DNA from: Limnoraphis robusta CS-951
Lineage (GTDB): Bacteria; Cyanobacteriota; Cyanobacteriia; Cyanobacteriales; Microcoleaceae
Length of the DNA stretch: 18,684 nucleotides
Assembly (NCBI RefSeq): GCF_000972705.2
Contig: NZ_LATL02000226.1
Span: 1 to 18,684 of the forward strand
Direction of reading: 5' to 3'
The position numbers were made by a program, and so were the translations under genes. Every line of letters starts with the position of its first letter. The stretch's first letter is position 1. Under the pieces are notes generated by a model. It worked only from the letters and a program-made list of their open reading frames with translations. It did not search any database and was not told the origin of the DNA. Positions 14,476 through 18,684 of the stretch are shown one piece after another.

Positions 14476-16377
14476 ATGAATAATTTTAACTCGGTCAACA
14501 ACCTCCTTAACCGTTATGACTCCCGCCATTTGGTCATGTTTAGTGGCAAAGGAGGAGTCGGAAAAACGACCCTTTCCTGTGGGTTTGCCCGCCGTTGGGC
14601 TAAATTATTTCCCGATGAACAAATCCTATTAATCTCAACAGATCCTGCCCATTCTTTAGGAGATGTATTACAAACTCAAGTCAGCGATGAAGCCTTACCC
14701 TTAGACGACTTGCCTAACTTAAAAGTTAGGGCGTTAGATGCCGGAAAATTACTGTTAGAATTTAAAGAAAAATACGGAAAATATTTAGAACTTTTAGTTG
14801 AACGCGGCAGCTTTGTGGAAGGGCAAGATTTAAGCCCCGTTTGGGATTTAGACTGGCCCGGTTTAGATGAAATTATGGGGCTATTAGAAATTCAACGATT
14901 ACTGGCAGAAAATATTATAGATCGAATAGTCGTTGATATGGCTCCCTCCGGTCATACCTTAAATCTATTAGGAATTAAAGACTTTTTAGAGATTATTTTA
15001 AATTCTTTAGAATTATTTCAAAAGAAACATCGCGTTATTTCCCAAACCTTCTCAAAAACCTACAATACCGATGAAGTTGATGACTTCTTGGTCAAAATGA
15101 AAGCGGAATTAACCGAAGGGAAGAAACTGCTGCAAGATTCCCACTTCACCATTTGTTTAATCGTGGCAATTGCCGAACCCATGAGTTTATTAGAAACTGA
15201 ACGATTAATCAATAGCTTGCATAACTTAAATATTCCCTGCGGTGGCTTATTTATTAATCGGATTATCAGCCAGAAAACTCTGAATTTAGATCGCTATAGT
15301 GAGCAACAAGAAATCCTCGAAAAATTCCTCAAAATTCCCAGTCAAGAAGAGATTTTTACTCTTCCCCAACAATCAACAGAACCCCTGGGCGGTGAAGCGT
15401 TAGATCAGATTATGAGCCAAATTAAAACTCTCGAAACCGTAGAATTAATTCCCCCGCCTGAAATTCAATGGCCGCAAAAAATTCTCCCGATTTTTAATGA
15501 TTTTATCACCGAAAAACGTCAACTGATTATTATTGGAGGTAAAGGAGGTGTCGGAAAAACTACGGTTGCGGCTGCCATTGGTTGGGGGCTAGCTCATCGT
15601 CATCCCGAGCAAAAAATTAGAATTATTTCTATTGATCCCGCCCATTCTTTAGGAGATGCTTTTGGAGAGAAATTAGGACATCAACCCAGTGCCTTAACAG
15701 ATAATTTAAGTGGTCAAGAAGTCGATGCGGATATCATTTTAGAAAAATTTAGGGATGATTATCTGTGGGAACTGGCAGAAATGATTAGCGGTGAAGGAAA
15801 AGAAGACGGAGTTATCAAACTTGCTTATACTCCTGAAGCTTGGCGACAAATTGTAGCTCAATCCTTACCCGGAATTGATGAAATGTTATCGTTAGTAACG
15901 GTGATGGATTTATTAGACCAAAAACAACAAGATCTGATTATTTTAGATACAGCACCTACAGGCCATCTCTTGCGTTTTTTAGAAATGCCAACGGCTTTAG
16001 GAGATTGGTTAGCGTGGATTTTTAAACTGTGGATGAAGTATCAAAATGTATTAGGACGTTTAGATTTAATGGGACGATTGCGAACCTTAAGGCAACAGGT
16101 GATGCAAGCTCAGAAAAAATTAAAAGACCCCCAACATACCGAATTTATTGGGGTTCTGCAAGCCCAAGATGCTATTATTGCCGAACAAGTTCGATTAACC
16201 GCATCGTTGAAAAAAATGGGAGTCTATCAACGTTATGTCGTGCAGAACCGCTATCAAACCGATGAGGAAATTGCTCGGGATTTATTTCCCGAGCAAATGC
16301 TGATTCGCTTACCTAGTTTACCTCGGTCAGTGAAAGCGCTAGACCGAGTGAAAGGGGCGGCGGATCTTTTGTTTTAA
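14476..16377 (+). CDS. Tandem ArsA/Get3-type ATPase in the gas vesicle cluster
   Basis: A 633-residue protein made of two ArsA/Get3 halves. Each has the deviant P-loop GKGGVGKTT (24-32 and 355-363), the STDPAHSLGD or SIDPAHSLGD switch I, and the A-loop motif DMAPSGHTL (154-162) or DTAPTGHLL (491-499). Both ATPase sites look intact. Only three cysteines are visible, all in the first half, so the metalloid-binding cysteines of ArsA and the CxxC of Get3 are missing. The second half has a hydrophobic, Trp/Met-rich helix (WLAWIFKLWMKYQNVL, 511-526) where Get3 holds its client. No arsB, arsC, arsD or arsR is near. It is probably a protein-targeting or chaperone ATPase serving gas vesicle proteins rather than arsenite export. 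Confidence 0.85.
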   Translation: MNNFNSVNNLLNRYDSRHLVMFSGKGGVGKTTLSCGFARRWAKLFPDEQILLISTDPAHSLGDVLQTQVSDEALPLDDLPNLKVRALDAGKLLLEFKEKYGKYLELLVERGSFVEGQDLSPVWDLDWPGLDEIMGLLEIQRLLAENIIDRIVVDMAPSGHTLNLLGIKDFLEIILNSLELFQKKHRVISQTFSKTYNTDEVDDFLVKMKAELTEGKKLLQDSHFTICLIVAIAEPMSLLETERLINSLHNLNIPCGGLFINRIISQKTLNLDRYSEQQEILEKFLKIPSQEEIFTLPQQSTEPLGGEALDQIMSQIKTLETVELIPPPEIQWPQKILPIFNDFITEKRQLIIIGGKGGVGKTTVAAAIGWGLAHRHPEQKIRIISIDPAHSLGDAFGEKLGHQPSALTDNLSGQEVDADIILEKFRDDYLWELAEMISGEGKEDGVIKLAYTPEAWRQIVAQSLPGIDEMLSLVTVMDLLDQKQQDLIILDTAPTGHLLRFLEMPTALGDWLAWIFKLWMKYQNVLGRLDLMGRLRTLRQQVMQAQKKLKDPQHTEFIGVLQAQDAIIAEQVRLTASLKKMGVYQRYVVQNRYQTDEEIARDLFPEQMLIRLPSLPRSVKALDRVKGAADLLF

Positions 16378-16463
16378 CGGCATCTCGTCGGTGTTTAACC
16401 TTAGATGCCTTAACCTCATCCTTCCCCCAGCCCCTATCCTTCAATTGATTCTGGAGAAATTTT

Positions 16464-18314
16464 ATGACAGACTTATTCAAAGGTTTTGAGCAATTGGTTG
16501 AACTGGCGAAGACCTTGGAAGAAAAAATTGAAAAAGGAGAAATTAAAACTGAAGTGCAGTTTAGTTCTCGTCCCTTGAGCAATATTCCCCGTTCTGGTGG
16601 CATTCCCCGTCCAGGCGGCATTCCCCGTCCAGGAAGTTCTGGTGGGGGTGATTTTGAGGTGAATCGCAATAGCCCATCTTCCCCCGCAGATTCAGGATTT
16701 GGAGACACTATCATGCCCCCCTCTGAGGAACCGACAACCGCCTCCCTCAAAGATGTTGGTGGATTGGCAGAAGTTCTAAAAGAACTCAAAGAACTGATTG
16801 CCATTCCCCTAAAACGCCCCGACTTGTTAGCCAAATTAGGACTCGAACCTACTCGTGGCGTTCTCTTAGTTGGCCCCCCTGGAACCGGCAAAACCCTGAC
16901 CGCCCGCGCCTTAGCAGAAGAACTCGGCGTTAACTATATTGCCTTAGTGGGGCCAGAGGTGATGAGTAAATATTATGGGGAAGCCGAACAACGACTACGG
17001 GGAATTTTTGAGAAAGCGGCTAAAAATGCCCCTTGTATTGTGTTTATTGACGAAATTGATAGCATAGCACCCGACCGCAGCAAAGTGGAAGGGGAAGTGG
17101 AAAAACGACTGGTTGCCCAACTGTTGAGTTTAATGGATGGCTTTGCTCAAACTCAAGGGGTGATTCTTCTCGCTGCGACTAACCGTCCTGACCATCTTGA
17201 CCCTGCCTTACGCCGTCCGGGACGCTTTGACCGAGAAGTGCAGTTCCGTGTCCCCGACCGCAATGGACGTTTAGAAATCCTCCAAATTCTTACCCGTTCT
17301 ATGCCCTTGGATGAATCGGTTTCCTTAGAGCTAATCGCCGATAATGCGGTGGGATTTGTGGGGGCTGATTTAAAAGCGGTTTGTCAAAAAGCTGCCTATA
17401 GTGCTTTGCGGCGTCAGGTTCCTACCCTGGAAGCCAAAATTCCAGAAACCATGACGGTGAGTCAAGCAGACTTTTTACAAGCACTTAAAGAAGTTAAACC
17501 CGCCGTGTTACGGTCTGTGGAAGTGGAATCTCCCCATGTGGCTTGGGAGAATATTGGCGGACTGGAACAAATTAAACAAACCTTACAGGAATCTGTGGAA
17601 GGGGCTTTGCTCCATCCCCAATTATATTCACAAACCAAAGCTCAAGCCCCGAAAGGCATTTTGCTTTGGGGGCCACCGGGAACGGGGAAAACTTTATTGG
17701 CAAAAGCCGTTGCATCTCAGGCGCGAGCGAATTTTATTAGTATTAATGGGCCGGAACTCCTGAGTAAATGGGTGGGAGCCAGTGAACAGGCGGTACGGGA
17801 GTTATTTGCTAAAGCTCGACAAGCGGCTCCTTGTGTGGTGTTTATTGATGAAATTGATACCTTAGCCCCTGCCAGAGGCCGTTACAGTGGGGATTCGGGG
17901 GTGAGTGACCGGGTTGTCGGACAAATATTAACCGAGTTAGATGGGTTGCAAACGGGGGCGACAATTTTGGTGATTGGGGCAACAAATCGCCCTGATGCCT
18001 TAGACCCTGCCCTATTACGCGCTGGACGCTTGGATTTGCAGTTAAAAGTTGATTTACCCAATAGTTCCAGTCGTTTAGCCATTCTACAAGTCCATAATCA
18101 GGAACGTCCTTTACAAGATGTGGATTTAGGCTCTTGGGCGGAAGCAACGGAAGGCTGGAATGGGGCAGATTTGGCTTTGTTATCTAACCAAGCCGCAGTG
18201 ATGGCAATTCGCCGTTATCGACATCAGGGAATGACCGTTCCGGCTGATATTCGGATTACAATGGATGATTTTAATCATGCTTACCAAGTTTTAGTTGAAC
18301 AGCGTGCAACTTGA
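16464..18314 (+). CDS. Double-AAA ATPase of the CDC48/VCP type, without N-domain
   Basis: A 616-residue protein with two classical AAA domains. D1 has Walker A GPPGTGKT (137-144), Walker B Asp196/Glu197 and AATNRPDHLDPALRRPGRFD. D2 has Walker A at 403-410, Walker B Asp462/Glu463 and GATNRPDALDPALLRAGRLD. This is the CDC48/p97 plan, which threads and unfolds proteins or pulls them from assemblies. The usual 180-residue substrate-binding N-domain is missing. Instead there is a charged amphipathic helix (1-32), a Pro/Gly linker with three IPR(S/P)G(G/S) repeats (41-58) and a Ser/Pro linker. GGAG precedes the ATG. It follows the ArsA-like gene after 86 bases and likely works with it. Confidence 0.88.
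   Translation: MTDLFKGFEQLVELAKTLEEKIEKGEIKTEVQFSSRPLSNIPRSGGIPRPGGIPRPGSSGGGDFEVNRNSPSSPADSGFGDTIMPPSEEPTTASLKDVGGLAEVLKELKELIAIPLKRPDLLAKLGLEPTRGVLLVGPPGTGKTLTARALAEELGVNYIALVGPEVMSKYYGEAEQRLRGIFEKAAKNAPCIVFIDEIDSIAPDRSKVEGEVEKRLVAQLLSLMDGFAQTQGVILLAATNRPDHLDPALRRPGRFDREVQFRVPDRNGRLEILQILTRSMPLDESVSLELIADNAVGFVGADLKAVCQKAAYSALRRQVPTLEAKIPETMTVSQADFLQALKEVKPAVLRSVEVESPHVAWENIGGLEQIKQTLQESVEGALLHPQLYSQTKAQAPKGILLWGPPGTGKTLLAKAVASQARANFISINGPELLSKWVGASEQAVRELFAKARQAAPCVVFIDEIDTLAPARGRYSGDSGVSDRVVGQILTELDGLQTGATILVIGATNRPDALDPALLRAGRLDLQLKVDLPNSSSRLAILQVHNQERPLQDVDLGSWAEATEGWNGADLALLSNQAAVMAIRRYRHQGMTVPADIRITMDDFNHAYQVLVEQRAT
16584..16637 (+). repeat. Three 18-bp in-frame repeats in the CDC48-type gene
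   Basis: Units at 16584-16601, 16602-16619 and 16620-16637 share ATTCCCCGT and encode IPRSGG, IPRPGG, IPRPGS. They form a flexible linker between the N-terminal helix and the first AAA domain and could change in number by slippage. Confidence 0.85.
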
Positions 18315-18348
18315 TGTTTTTCTGCTCCAGAATGAACTTGTTGGTCAA

Positions 18349-18684
18349 TTACCCCGACCCGCTAACGCTGAGGTCGGGGCTTGTATCTGGACTCCACCTC
18401 AACTCTAAGAATCTTTGCAGATTCTTAGCTTTGGTTTCTTCGTCCGACACATCGGGGGATACTGACAAAATCCCCGTACTTGCCCAGTCTTGCCGAACAA
18501 GCAATGTTCTCATGGCTACATTTCGCGCTCCCACCAAATCAGCATGGAGTGTATAGCCACAACACTCACATTTAAAAGTTAGACCCTGATTGGGTCTATT
18601 TTTTTTGGAGATATATCCACATCTGGGACACATCTGAGATGTGAACTGGGCTGGTACTTTTACAGCTAAAGACTGATTCAACAC
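18349..18684 (-). CDS. tnpB: TnpB C-terminal part, continues beyond the window
   Basis: The last 111 codons of a TnpB (RNA-guided nuclease of IS200/IS605 elements), entering from the right edge. The zinc ribbon is complete (FTSQMCPRCG and FKCECCGYTLHADLVGARNV), followed by an extended tail ending in SPDLSVSGSG. The usual RuvC Asp of the last motif is present in HADLVGARN. The true start lies outside the window; the GTG at the edge is not the start. The gene is convergent with the CDC48-type gene, 34 bases apart. The tail overlaps the hairpin at 18352-18379, as expected if the guide RNA comes from the 3' end of the mRNA. Whether a tnpA exists cannot be seen. Confidence 0.88.
   Translation of the reverse strand: MLNQSLAVKVPAQFTSQMCPRCGYISKKNRPNQGLTFKCECCGYTLHADLVGARNVAMRTLLVRQDWASTGILSVSPDVSDEETKAKNLQRFLELRWSPDTSPDLSVSGSG
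18352..18379 (-). other. Right-end / guide-RNA-type hairpin in the tnpB tail
   Basis: CCCCGACC (18352-18359) and GGTCGGGG (18372-18379) form a perfect 8-base stem with a 12-base loop inside the last codons of tnpB. On the minus strand it is followed by TAATTGACCA. This position is typical of IS200/IS605 right ends, which double as the 3' end of the guide-RNA scaffold. The guide itself would read into the flank below about 18340, towards the CDC48-type gene. Confidence 0.6.

Noticed and set aside
14476..16377. Arsenite efflux ATPase ArsA (arsenic resistance)
   Set aside because: No arsB, arsC, arsD or arsR nearby, the metal-binding cysteines are missing, and the gene is 12 bases from a GvpF/L gene.
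16313..16891. Minus-strand 192-codon open frame
   Set aside because: It runs antisense to the start of the CDC48-type gene and is rich in Pro/Gly/Arg from the linker repeats; the plus strand has clear AAA motifs.

Overview
The window looks like chromosomal DNA of a filamentous, gas-vacuolate cyanobacterium, probably Planktothrix or a close oscillatorian relative. The evidence is a 429-residue cyanobacterial-type ADP-glucose pyrophosphorylase, DUF1822, CHAT-CHASE2 and DUF928 proteins of cyanobacterial type, a complete cyanobacterial gas vesicle gene order (gvpA-C-N-J-K-F-G and beyond), heptanucleotide tandem repeats, and several IS200/IS605-type tnpB remains. The genus is inferred from gene content and base use, not from a search.

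Left part (1-3208). A small P-loop kinase (293-748, minus) lies between copies of a palindromic GGGGCGGGTT/AACCCGCCCC element. It is followed by glgC (975-2264, minus, GTG start). About 940 bases without a convincing gene come next, containing G-rich heptamer repeats.

Middle (3209-7844). Three plus-strand genes form a cluster: a DUF1822 protein, a membrane protein joining a CHAT caspase-like domain to a CHASE2 sensor, and a secreted DUF928 protein. Together they look like an undescribed envelope-sensing protease module. Downstream is a decayed tnpB on the minus strand, split by a 108-bp MITE-like element.

Gas vesicle region (8699-18314). Three 24-bp direct repeats and a near-consensus sigma-70 promoter precede gvpA. 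A strong hairpin-plus-T-run separates gvpA from a short gvpC with two full 33-residue repeats. Mutually exclusive hairpins separate gvpC from gvpN. This layout fits high expression of the shell protein GvpA, less of the outer protein GvpC, and little of the assembly proteins. gvpN-J-K-F-G form a compact operon. A divergent coiled-coil gene (gvpV-like, minus) and a second GvpF/L-family gene (gvpW-like) follow. The second GvpF/L gene is 12 bases from a tandem ArsA/Get3-type ATPase, which is followed by a double-AAA, CDC48-type ATPase without the usual N-domain.

The most interesting signal is this last trio: GvpF/L, ArsA/Get3-like and CDC48-like. I propose a gas vesicle assembly, targeting or recycling machine for the very hydrophobic GvpA. 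A second signal is a gapless 41-residue resemblance between the GvpK C-terminus and the cores of GvpA and GvpJ. The window ends inside another tnpB (minus), whose 3' end carries a transposon-end/guide-RNA-type hairpin.
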